Assembly (NCBI GenBank): GCA_021464245.1
Contig: JADCRB010000162.1
Location: forward strand, 2,143,476-2,207,475
Reading direction: 5' to 3'
Length of the DNA: 64,000 nucleotides
From: Carallia brachiata
Lineage: Eukaryota > Streptophyta > Magnoliopsida > Malpighiales > Rhizophoraceae
The translations under genes were made by a program, and so were the position numbers. Every line of letters starts with the position of its first letter. Position 1 is the first letter of the stretch. Positions 1 to 10,712 of the stretch are shown here, piece after piece. The notes under the pieces were generated by a model. The model did not search any database, had not been told where the DNA came from, and saw only the letters and a list, made by a program, of their open reading frames with translations.

Positions 1-99
1 AGTGAGCGACATTGTATCGAGTAAATTCATATGAAACCAATTGTTTTTTAAAGTTTATGTGCAATTTTAACTAATAATGACTTGTTATGCCAAACTATA

Positions 100-960
100 A
101 ATATGTCTATTAAAGAGTAAATACTTATGTTTCTACTAATAGTTGGTCACAATCAGAGGTTTCGAGTTGTTGGTGGACATTTATATAGAGCAGTTAAAAA
201 TGTGAATCACTATTTTAGAATTGTTTAAGCAGCAATTTTAAAATTGTATAAGCAAGTTATTCGACCCAACCAATCTACACCTGAAAAGATTTTAAGGAAT
301 AAAAAATTTTAGCCATATTTTAAGGTAAGCTACATTTCTATATTATTTTTATACATTAATATTATAACAACAAAAACATTTATACATAAGCTCCTTATTA
401 CTAGGATTGTATTGGAGCACTATATGAAACTTATATTTTAGCAACTATGTCTCCTGAGTTACAAGGAAAGTTTTATGATCGAAAAGGTTACAATACAAAA
501 TGTGTTAGCTGCTAATTCTTTTGACTTAAAATTCACCTACGTTTTAGCTAGTTGGGAAGGAACAATACATGATACTCGTGTCTTAAATGATGTCTTGTCA
601 AGATCGAGTAATCTCAAAATTCCTAAAGGTAATATATGTTAACACATCGTGCTGTTAGATACCACTTGAAGGAATTTACAGATAATTGCCCACAAAATCG
701 AAAGGAATTATTTAATCTTCGTCATTCGTCATTGCGAACCACAGTTGAGCATGCTTTTGGAATATTGAAGAAGCGCTTTCATGCAATAGATAGTACTTTT
801 TTTGGTCATTTAAAACTCAAGTTGATGTAGTGTTAGCGAGTTGTATTCTTCACAATATCATTATAAGAGTTGATCTTAATGACTACCTTATGGAAGAAGC
901 ATGCGAGGAAGCCCAAAGATATAGTCAAAGAGTTAGCACTACACAAGGAGAATAACGTGA
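100..960 (+). pseudogene. PIF/Harbinger transposase remnant
   Basis: Decayed DDE transposase (HARBI1-like nuclease) of a PIF/Harbinger DNA transposon. Translating in shifting frames gives family landmarks in the right order: an N-terminal stretch ending in a 'PEKILRNKKF-stop-PYFK' block (about 280-320), then 'YVLASWEGTIHDTRVL' (about 540-590), and a C-terminal block 'RYHLKEF...RHSSLRTTVEHAFGILKKRF' (about 655-785). The frame is broken by stops, for example TAG at about 312 where the family has Trp, and by frame changes. The segment that normally carries the 'LVDAGY' active-site Asp is missing between about 624 and 640, so the enzyme cannot be functional. The left edge of the window cuts the element, so its terminal repeat is not visible. 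Together with the Myb/SANT-like remnant just downstream it reproduces the usual two-gene layout of this superfamily. Confidence 0.8.
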
Positions 961-1234
961 TGAGAATAGGAATGGCCTACAACAAGAGATAATATTGCAA
1001 CTTCTATGTGGGATGACTATATCCATGCGAGAAACACATATTGATTTGTGCATATTTTCTTACATTTGTAATGTACTTGCTTGTTTAATTTCAACTCTGT
1101 CTCTTCTTTTAATTTGTATTATTGATGGATGATTGAACTTCTAGTAATTCAATTAGTTTTCAAATTTTATATGTATTTGATTCATACAAATGTTTCATAT
1201 TGTTTACATATGGAATTAAGTAATACTTGTAGAG

Positions 1235-2700
1235 ATGCCAAAAATAAAAGATGAAAAGGGAAAGGGTAAGTAGTTTAGGTGGTCAATTCGAATGAGTCAA
1301 AGCTTGTTAGAGTTGTTAGTTGAAGAAACAAAGAAAGGAACAAGCCGTCATCAACTTTTAAGGCGGATTCCTTTATCCGAGTGGCTGCACAGATAAGCGA
1401 GATATATGGGGTTGAGTGTTCTCCTGAACATGTTGAGAATCACCTTAGAATAGTTTGAAAGGAGTTGACAATCATTACCACACTCCGATTGAAGAGTGGC
1501 TTTGGCTGGGATGAAAATCTCAAAATGATCACTGCAGACAAAGAAGTGTATAACAAATAAGTGTCAGTAAGATTTATTTCAAAATTTTGATAATAAAAGA
1601 AAACAATTTCATAGGCAAAAATTTGAAGTCATTTGATATCTAATTTCTCTGAATTTTTGTATTGATCAGTTTATGTTATGATATAATATCTATTTTATGT
1701 TCACAAGCTCATCCTAGTCATGGTAAATATTTCAATATAAGATTGAGATGCATGATGAAATAGCAATTGTTGTGGAAAAAGACATTGCAACTAGAGCTTT
1801 GCAAAGGCTTTTGCAGACATTGATTTGGAGGACAAGGCTATTGTTGACTCAACTCCCTTGAATGATGATGATATGTTTGCAAAGGTAGACAAGCCAACAG
1901 GCAACTCTTCTTCTTGTCCATCTGACAAGTTAAGTCTGGCAACAAGCACAAACATGGAGGCTCCCGTCCACTTGATGAAGATGGCTTCGTTTATGTTGGT
2001 AATAAGTTTGAAAAAATTGCTAGGGCGCTTGAAAAATTGCTAGGGCACTTGAAAATTTAGGTTTCGATCACGAGCGGTTATTTGAAGAAGTGATGAAGAC
2101 AAAAGATATTGACATTGACATTCTTGAATCTGTTTATGAATATTTGTCTCAGAATGAATCTCAAGGAAAGACATTTCTTGGCCAAACTTCTGTCTTCTGC
2201 AAGAAATGGATTAAAAAATTTGGTGCTAAGTCTGGAAGTGACTCAATTTGATATTGAGCCTATTATGGAAGCTAACTTATGTTGTTATTAGACTTTATTA
2301 GTACTTACGGCACACATTGCGGAGTAGCCTTTAATCATCGAACTATATTAGTAGGACTTAAATATGTTTTGGAAGTTGACTTTAGAACATGGATGATGGT
2401 AACTATATTTGTATTAATAGCTTTTAATGAATATTTGGTGAATTTGTTTCTCCCTCTCCTAAAAGGTCTCCTGATGGAATTTAGTGAATGAAGATAGTAT
2501 ATGTAAGTTAAATTGATCATGGAAGGTTAAGAGCTTCACCAAAAGATTGTAAGTATTTCACTTGCTAGGGAAATTTTTGTCATATGTGCAAGTAATATTT
2601 ATGACAAATGTAGGTCATCGTCTGCATCTTCAACTTGTTGGCTAGAACAAGAACTACAATCTTTATGATCATAGGCAGAAGACTACAGCATGGCAAGATG
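1235..2700 (+). pseudogene. Myb/SANT-like protein remnant of Harbinger element
   Basis: Remnant of the second protein of PIF/Harbinger elements, a Myb/SANT-like DNA-binding partner of the transposase. A start-like 'MPKIKDEKGKGK' at about 1235 is followed by degraded text around 1290-1560 that includes 'SQSLLELLVEETKKG' and 'FGWDENLKMITADKEVY', typical of plant Myb/SANT-like (L10-interacting-type) proteins. Further downstream 'ERLFEEVMKTKDIDIDILESVYEYLSQ' (about 2080-2150) and 'FCKKWIKKFG' (about 2195-2225) match the acidic C-terminal part of such proteins. Stops and frame changes interrupt it throughout. The region also has a small tandem duplication at about 2010-2055 (a 'gaaaaattgctagggc..cttgaaaa' unit twice). 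Family assignment rests on fragments, so it is moderate. Confidence 0.6.
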
Positions 2701-5459
2701 ATATCCATTTCATTTAGGGATTGCTAAATAGTAAACAGATAAATGTACTATGATAATAATTGAGCCGAGAACTTGTTTCATAAAATTTTATCATGAGAAA
2801 CTTGTGTATTTATTTATTGAAATTTGAATCATTCAAATTTGATTAATTGTGACAGCATATTTACTTGATTTAACCAAATTACTTCTTGTATCTTATAAAA
2901 ATAAAATTGTATTATAAACTTTCAAAAACTCAATTTTTGTTGAATAAGTACCAAACACAGTAAAATATTTTTTAAGCATCACAGTTAAATAACAGAAAAT
3001 ATCATATTTTTCTTGTAAAAATTTTCTTTAATAAATATTTTACACTAACAAATTATTTTTTAAAAAATAAATAGATCCTTGGATGCAAGCAATAATTTTA
3101 CGAAAAGAAGTCATCCCACGGGATCAAACATCACATCAATTACTCTTTACAAAATATTGAATTTGAACATATTATTTGTCTTAATTGGGTATTAGAAAAA
3201 GATTCATTTGTACAATAATTGTTAGTTGTCGCTAAAAATTCATTATCCCTTGCCAATTTGTCAACACCCACTAGTCGGGTGGTTGTTAGATGGCCAATGT
3301 CACCCACACAGTAATGTTACAAGATGCGCAGCCGACCCTGTACGCTAATTAATAAAAAAGTATTAATCAATTCATTAATTTAACCTGTAAAGAAATTGCA
3401 ATGATCGGATTGACATGCCACATGACACGTGTTGGATGCTCAGCTGTTGTGGTCCCCACTTCGAGCCACGCGTTGCTCTCATATTTTGCCTGTGAAGTGC
3501 GGGTCACGTGGGCCTTTAAAATCCTTATCCCAAAAAGGGCCCTCCCTAACTTTGCGAAAAAAAACCCCCCCGAGTCAACCGCAGTCCACTTGATGTAAAC
3601 CGGGGGAACCTATCACCACCGGTTCTCAACCTGACGAGACCTGGTCTCAGCGACTCATTAAAAAATTTATAAAAAAATTTACGTAAATACATAATAATAA
3701 ATATAAATTTAATATTAAATATTTAAATTATAAAATTTAAAAAATATATTAAGTTAAAAAAATAAATTATTATATTAACTACATTATTTTGTATGGTGCA
3801 TATTACGTGTTTACGTAGTGATGTGAAATTTAAAATAGTCCTCCACGATACCGTTTTTTAAATTTGATGCTCCCCCTCCTCAGTACTACGCCTAGAGTGA
3901 GATTATTTTTTCGTCAATTCTTTAATAAACCTTTCCTTGTTTAATCGTGTAATTTTAGATTATTAATGTGGTCGTTGTAGATTGACTCGTTCGTTGTTTT
4001 AAAAGCTCACGTTCCACCTATTGAAACAAATAGAGTTAGCATAAATTTTTTTCGCTTGATCTACTACTTGACATAGTCCAACAAAATAAGTAGTCATGTG
4101 TTTTTTAGTTTTTTTTTTTTTTGGGGGGACATATGTATTCTAGTTTACTATCATGTAGTGTATAATTAGCTCATCGTGTTACCTTGATTAATGTTAAAAA
4201 TAGAACTTGATAAATTATACCCAAAATTTAAATTTGAGAGCTTATCCGAGATGGCCAATTATGTCACAACTCAAGTTAATTATTATTTTTTTTTTCCGAG
4301 AGACCATCGTACGACACTATATTTTAGTGATGATTAGACCAAGCAATAAGAAGAATTATAATCTGAAATGGGTCATGGGACCAAGTCTTCTACAAAAGGA
4401 AAAAAATAAAAAAAGTAATCTAACCTACCCAATAGCCTTGGCTCAAAAAAAGAAAAAAAAAAAAAACTGCCCAATACCCGCTCAAAAAACAATGACCCAT
4501 CCAATACAATTAAAAGCATCGTTATAGTATCAAAGAAATTTATACTTAAAATTTCGTTTAATTACAATTAGGCCTACAATTTTTTTATATTTTTTATAAT
4601 AAAAAATAATAATATGTAGTTATTTTTATTATCAAAAATATTATAATAATTATAAAAATTTGAAATATTAGTATATATTCAAATAAAAATTGCAGACATA
4701 AAATTTTTAATAGTCTAATTTTTTCCTACTATTAAAATACACAGGAAAAAAATGGGGATGGGGTGTCGGGTACACTGCGACTAAACGGGAAACGGGGAAG
4801 AGAAAAACAGCTGAAAAGGAGAGAAGAAAGAGATCGCCAGCCAAATGATAATTAAAGTAAATTAAATTAAATTAAAAATTAAAAAAAAAAAAAGAAAACG
4901 GGAAAAAGGCAAGTAGCCGGTGGGCAGCGCAGCCGCCTCCACTGCACTCCACGTTTGTGATCATCAAATACCAACCTACGTGGAAATCCCACAGGGTGAA
5001 CATATCATGGCCTCTCCCCCTGGCCCCACCCATCTCCCTGTGTCTCAGAGAGAATATTTATATTTTAATTATTTTTAAATATATAATAAATAAATTGGGG
5101 AGCAACGCAACGCAGGCGGATGTAGCAGCTGCCGCTCTTTCTCTCTCTCTCTTTTCTAGTGCGCTTACGACTTCCGAATTTTCAGTTTTAATTTTATGTT
5201 TTTTATTAATAAATTATTAAATCGTAAACTATAATAAAATTGTACTTTTTATTATTATAAATCTTATAAACTTATATATTTTGCTTCACAAAATTAAAAT
5301 GTAAGACGACTGTATTTTAAATTTTAATTGTTAAGGTATTTCGTGAAGAAATTATTTGTTAATTTTTTTTTAAAGTTTACCCTTTAGGGACACACCATCC
5401 CAATTTCCAACCCAAAACCCAAAAAAAAAAAAAAAAAAAGAACACTACAAGCACCCGGG
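2701..5459. other. AT-rich intergenic, distal promoter of NF-YA gene
   Basis: No gene is seen. The stretch is mostly AT-rich with homopolymer runs. A less AT-rich island at about 3390-3660 contains two perfect CACGTG G-boxes (3426-3431 and 3505-3510). A second island at about 4900-5040 is also less AT-rich. Open frames here, such as 3401-3598 and 4957-5220, resemble no protein I know and look like chance. Confidence 0.5.
3426..3510. promoter_or_regulatory. Pair of G-box (CACGTG) motifs
   Basis: Two perfect palindromic CACGTG hexamers lie 79 bp apart (3426-3431 and 3505-3510) in a GC-richer island. In plants such cores are bound by bZIP and bHLH factors, and the first sits in an ABRE-like 'gacacgtgt' context. 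They are about 2 kb upstream of the NF-YA transcript, so a link to that gene is only a guess. Confidence 0.35.
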
Positions 5460-6554
5460 ATTCCCTCTCTCTCTCACACTCTCTCACACTATTTACAATC
5501 TTTCTATCTATATTCTCTCAGTCCGATTGTAAAGCCCAAATCCCCAGAATTTAGGGTTTTGTTTCCTTCCTTTCTTAGCAACTGTATTGTAAGTCCCATG
5601 TCTCTTCTTTTATCTCTCTTTTATTTTTTTCTAAACTTTTATTTATTTATTGCTTTTTCTAGATTCTTCTTCTTCTTCTTCTTCTTCTCCATTGTGAATT
5701 TTTTATTATTATTATTACTATTTTACAAATATTGGTAACTGGTTGTATTTTTTGTTTATTGAATTTGTTTCTTTTTCTTTCTCTTCGAATTTGGGTTGTG
5801 CTGATTGCGCTTCATGGATTTGGATTTGGATTGAGTGGTTGATTTACTGTATTTTCTCGGGATCCTGCCATTTGGGTTTTGGTTGAATTTTTCTATGTTT
5901 AATTGGGAAATTTCTTTTTTAACAAATTTTAGCTGCTTTTTTTTTTTTCTTGTTTTCTCTGTTTGGTTGCCAAGAAACTATCTTTTCCGTATTTGTTTTT
6001 TTCTTTTTAATGGGTGGGGGAATTTAAACTTGGGCAAGAAGAATTTCAAACTTTGTGGCGGCTTTCAAATTTTCTGAAATAAAACTTGAATTACTCTCTG
6101 GGTACTGATATCATGTGTTTTGCTATTCAATTAGATTTTTTGTTTGGATCTTTTTGGTTCTGTTCTTTGTTTTTTTTTTTTTTAAACAAAAATTTTGCCT
6201 AATCTAAGTTTCATGGTTCTTTTCTTTTCATTTTAGTATTGCAGTTTATTTGGAATACTCAGATATTGTTCTGTTATTTGTTGTGCATTAAGTTTTAGAT
6301 TGCTGACTTATGTGGCATGGAGGGGAAATTTCTGCTGCCGGCTAGTGATTAGTGAGTGGAAATCTTTTATTTTTATTTTTTACCCTGTAAGCCCATCGCC
6401 ATCATTTGCGCTATATCTGATACTCATTTATAAACCAACATCAATTCAATTTCTGATGTACCCAAAAAAAAAAAAAACAATCAATTCAATTTCTACTCGC
6501 GTTTGGCAGAGATATAAGAGTGCAATTATAGCTCTAAAAGGTTAATTAGAAGGC
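5460..6554 (+). promoter_or_regulatory. NF-YA 5' leader with probable leader intron
   Basis: Pyrimidine-rich CT repeats at about 5463-5520 and a (TTC)n run at about 5664-5690 are typical of plant leader regions. A probable leader intron starts at the GT of 'attgtaagt' (5589). It would end at 'tttggcag' (6509), which puts the ATG about 45 nt into the second exon; the AG at 6549 is an alternative acceptor. The T-rich body between them, open in no conserved frame, supports an intron. Splice sites are inferred, not proven. Confidence 0.5.
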
Positions 6555-9500
6555 ATGCAGTCAAGAAGTAATGCTGCAAGTCGCCTAGAACAGAGTCCTC
6601 ACATCGCTCAACCGTACACTGTTCATCAAGAACCTTGGTGGCGTGGCGTTGGGTATCCTGCTATTTCTCCAGCTGTGGCAGGGGCCAACGCATCTAACGT
6701 ATCTTCGCCAGAAGGTCACGACGATGGCTCAGACTCTAATGGCAATCATTCATCAAATGGTAGGCTGAATGAGGAAGATGATGGTGCTACCAAAGAATTG
6801 CGAGGCACTGCATCCTCACGATCAGGTACTTGCAGCTATTTGATAATTTAAGGTGCATGGAATGATAATGCTTGCTCTTATTTAATATACAAGAAGTAAC
6901 TTAACGATTTTTTCTTGTCCCCTTTGCATCTTCTTCCTTTCCCTTTATCAATCTTTTTGACCGTGGGCTTCCTTTCTGGTCAATATCGTAACGGTTAATT
7001 CTGTCTTATCAAAACAAATTCAAACATATTTCCATCATAGCTTCACTTTTCACTGGAGAAATTGAATGCAGGAGTCTTCGCAATGAAGGTTTGGAACTCC
7101 CCTGCAGCTGACAATGAAAGAAATTTTGCAAATTTTTTGTGATCTTTTGATGTCCATGTTTAGTGCTACTTTTAGTTTCTGTAGATAGGATCATATTGTA
7201 TCCTTTTCAGTTTTGATTTTGGCTGATCAAACTTTGTTGATTCTCTTAGGAAAAAAACTTATGCAATTTTATCAATGTAGTTCTATAAACTCTGTGTTTT
7301 TCCCATCGTACCTTAATAAACATGTTTGCGGATTTCATATTTTTAATGTTTCATGCAGTTCTTTTATAGCTGCTTCACGCTCTTTTATTGATGTGGGAAT
7401 TACTTTAAAATATCGTGTGTAGACTTGGACCATACATTCAGTGTGCAATTTGATTCATGTGGCACATCAAACTTCAACGAGATTTGTATTACTTGACCCT
7501 GTGCAATGTGGATGCTTTTAGCCTGAGAGCTTCGTGCTGCAACTTTCTTCACTGTCAAGCTTCTTTAACTTTTCCTGGAAAATTAGTTGTAATAAATTTG
7601 TCACCATGAAATTGTCCAGGAAATCGTGGCCAAGAACATCAAAACATGCATCATGTGGTTTCAAATGTGGCTACAATGCATGAGGAGTGCATTGCACAAC
7701 CTCCACAGTTAGAACTTGTTGGTCACTCCATTGTACGTTCTTCCTCTCTACAACCACTCTGTCCCAAAAAATCTTTGTTTGTAGCTTGTGAGCTGATGAT
7801 TGACTGACCTGCATACCCAAGAATCCACAGTTGTCGCATTAACAAACTCACGATTCCCTAATAACAGAAGGTATTTCTAACTTTCTTGCAAGTATTTTGC
7901 AGGCATGTGCATCAAATCCATTACAGGATTTGTATTATGGGCAAATGCTAGCTTATGGACATCAGCCTATGGTATGTGATCTTGATATCTTTGTACCTGT
8001 ACTCCATAACTATGATGATTATCTTACGGTTCTTACCCTCTGATTGATGACTTAATACTTCACTTCCCTGCTGTCTTTTACATGTTCAATTAAAAAACCA
8101 TAGGATTGTAGCAGAATGATAGCCTTGATTACTTGTTACTTCTACAATCTGTCAGAAAGTGTGGCCATTTGTTTTAAAGTCCAGGGGTTTTTTTTTTTTT
8201 TTTTGATATATTTATAAATATGCTTGTATGGTTTGGTCAAAGTGATGTTTTGTCCTTTCCTATTTGATTTTGTTCGGAGAAGAATGTATCTGTATATATT
8301 AGTTTCTCCAAGTCCTGGTCTTTCCGTCTGCTTTCGATGGGTAAGTAGTTATTAATAAATTTATCCCTGAGATGGTCAGGGTTATCCTCATCTCATTGGA
8401 ATGCCCCATGCTAGAATGCCTTTGCCTCTTGAGATGGCCCAAGAGCCTGTTTATGTGAATGCCAAGCAATACCAAGGAATTCTAAGACGAAGACAGGCAC
8501 GTGCAAAAGCAGAGGCCGAGAAGAAGCTGATAAAGATTAGAAAGGTAGGGATTTAAATCCCATAGTTATGTTGGGATATGTTTGTCTCTTTCCTCACTTA
8601 CATTGGTTATTGCCATCGTCTATTGTGTCCCTAGTTAGGAATAGGAATCCACCTGAGAACTAGAACACCTGGGAATCCACCCAAAAAGTCATTTGAGCTC
8701 AATATTCAATTGTCAATTTCGTAAGTAGTCTGAATAACAAAGAGGGTCAGAAGCTCTATTTATAGAGCTAGCTAACAGATAACGATGAGAACCAACCACG
8801 ATAAATATGGAATAACCACAAATAGATAATTATGAAAATAACTGAAAGATAAGCATGTATTAACTAGGATAAACATCTAGATAACTGAATAACATAATGC
8901 TAAGTGGAGCGAAATTTTTTCCTGGAAATAAAAGAATTCCTTATTATTAGCAACTGCACAATCACTTATCAATATGCCATCCATGTCTTATTTCAATTAC
9001 TTTAGTTTGTTTAAGCTGTAGCTAACCAGGCTGATGTTAGGCGTTTCTTGCCTCGTCTTATGTGTGGCTTGTACTTTGGTCAGTGTTTGCTTTTTGAGGT
9101 TTGCTAATTAAAAGTAGCTGCCGATTTGTCACATTTATAAGTTAAAGTCCTAGGATCTTGTTTTTTTTCCGAATATGACTAAGCTTATGGAAGACAGATA
9201 GCCTACTAAAAATTTGGCACCATGTCAATCTTGATTTTCTCCAGCCATATCTTCATGAGTCTCGACACCAGCATGCCATGAGAAGGGCAAGGGGTACTGG
9301 GGGACGTTTTGCAAAGAAAACTGATGATGCTTCCAAACAGACAGCAGCTGAACAAAAGGCTGATGGCTCTGGTCCAACACCCTCATCTCAGTCTGGCAGT
9401 TCATCTGGTTCTGAGGCCATGCCCACCGACTCAGCTGCAACCTGGAATTATTCCAATGGTCAAAAAGGAGTGAGAGGAGGTCTAGTGTCTAACACTTTTG

Positions 9501-9658
9501 AAGCACGCAAGTACTCAAACGGAGATGGCCTTTACCGGAGTCAGATTGACTCGCAGAGCTCAACATATCGTTCGCACTTGAGCGGACATGGAAAAGATGG
9601 AGACTACTCAGGCCACCAACAGGGTAGCATTTCCTCTAATCACCGATCTCTGTTCTAG
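6555..9658 (+). CDS. NFYA: NF-YA (HAP2) CCAAT-binding transcription factor subunit
   Basis: Subunit A of the NF-Y complex, which pairs with NF-YB/NF-YC histone-fold dimers and reads CCAAT boxes in the nucleus. Exons: 6555-6825, 7620-7732, 7903-7971, 8380-8544, 9245-9658; all phases agree and give 343 aa. The conserved core (about residues 171-229) spans the last two exons. Its A1 helix for NF-YB/C binding starts at '[18 protein letters not shown]'. The A2 DNA-binding helix '[21 protein letters not shown]' follows and keeps the His/Arg residues that contact CCAAT. The '[14 protein letters not shown]' ending resembles the NF-YA1/NF-YA9 clade, so I do not give a number. The flanks are Ser/Gln-rich and low complexity, as expected. 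A miR169 target site lies 80 nt past the stop, the known control on this family. The gene converges on SEC62. The product call is firm. Confidence 0.95.
8630..8960 (-). mobile_element. Possible solo-LTR remnant in NF-YA intron 4
   Basis: The 700-nt fourth intron holds a stretch unlike the T-rich introns around it. It has a palindromic TATA-like 'gctctatttatagagc' (about 8752-8767) next to A-rich sequence with repeated 'gataa' words, like the U3/TATA part of a plant LTR retrotransposon read on the minus strand. I could not find both ends or a target duplication, so this is tentative. Confidence 0.3.
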
Positions 9659-10260
9659 GTGGTGTGGCTGCCCAGATGGACGAAGAGACTTGGATCTTCT
9701 TGTTATCTGGTGACCGCATACTTGGCAATGTTGCCAGGCGGCAAATCATTCTTGGCTTTGTTTCTTCCCTTAGGACGTTGGATGGGTAGAGGGAAAGAGC
9801 TGGTGAGCTGGTTGTTGACTTTCTGTTGAGTCTGCAAGGTACCATTGCTTTTTTTTTCCCGCCTTTCTTGTTTGATCTGTAAATAAAAGTGTGAAACTAA
9901 CTTAAGTAGAAACGGGGTGAGGATACATTTTAAAACAGACAGGACAGCTCCTATCTTGCTTCAGAACTTTGAGTCTTTTGTCTATTGACATTCTTTGCTT
10001 TCCTGGAGTAAAGCCAGTTCTTTCTTTTCCGGTGCTCGTCTTATGCCGGCAGATGATTTATTCGCCGCGGAATGAGTGTTGTTAAAGAAGATGCATCATA
10101 TAACGTGTAGCAGTTTGTGTTGCCCCAACGCCAAGACTGCCACGAGCTTCTGTATGTCGCCATTAACAGCCTAATGGCCAATCTCTATATGATCAACCGG
10201 GCACTTGGCAGAGAAACATTGACGTAGGAAGAATTATGAATGAATCAATCTATTTCCTGC
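9659..10260 (+). other. NF-YA 3' UTR
   Basis: Sequence downstream of the NF-YA stop codon, of ordinary base composition, holding the miR169 site. The polyadenylation point is not certain. I see no further open frame with protein-like content. Confidence 0.5.
9738..9758 (+). promoter_or_regulatory. miR169 target site in NF-YA 3' UTR
   Basis: The 21 nt at 9738-9758 are nearly complementary to the conserved plant miR169. The core CGGCAA-TCATTCTTGGCT differs from a perfect complement only at the two outer positions and at two internal A/G or T/C changes. NF-YA mRNAs are the classical miR169 targets, and the site is normally in their 3' UTR, as here. It predicts cleavage near 9748-9749. Confidence 0.85.
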
Positions 10261-10496
10261 CTGATAAGCTAACCTACCTAATACAGGCCAAAAAAAGAAA
10301 AATCTATAAATTTATATCAATCCGAATCAAACTTTTTACAAACAGAAACGAGCCAACGAAAGCGTTAGCTCGGATAGTTGTTGGTCCTTTGATGGTTTAA
10401 ATCTTCACTACGCCAGACAAAATGATCCAACAAATTTTCATGGATAAAAGAATCTTACTGCTTCTGCAATATATAGAAAACCAACTTATAATTAAT

Positions 10497-10592
10497 GTCG
10501 TTCCATCTCTGTGGCCTACAACAAACATCCTACGATTATACGGTAATCTACTCTCATAGAGATCCTATTGTTACAGGGATAGACGGAACGAC
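10497..10592. mobile_element. 96-bp MITE with 5-bp flanking duplication
   Basis: A compact inverted-repeat element. The left end GTCGTTCCATCTCTGTGG matches the reverse complement of the right end (GTCGTTCCGTCTATCCCTG) with few differences. Both ends are flanked by TTAAT (10492-10496 and 10593-10597). It lies between the convergent NF-YA and SEC62 genes. The superfamily cannot be told from so little sequence. Confidence 0.6.
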
Positions 10593-10712
10593 TTAATGTT
10601 ATTTTTTACCGTTTGATGACACAGTTTTACACCCAAAATTAAATATCAAAGCCCAACTGAAAACTCAAATAAAGGTGTATATGCCTTCTCCTTCTTATGG
10701 CATGCACTGCCA

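Noticed and set aside
3401..3598. 65-codon open frame in the GC-richer island upstream of NF-YA
   Set aside because: No conserved motif; the composition follows the local GC rise and it contains the two G-boxes.
5464..5520. CT repeat considered as a separate promoter element
   Set aside because: Ordinary pyrimidine-rich leader sequence of a plant gene; nothing specific can be claimed.
7774..8060. TGATGA/CTGA words in NF-YA introns as a possible C/D box snoRNA
   Set aside because: No terminal stem and no correctly spaced C', D' boxes or guide element could be seen; such words are common by chance.
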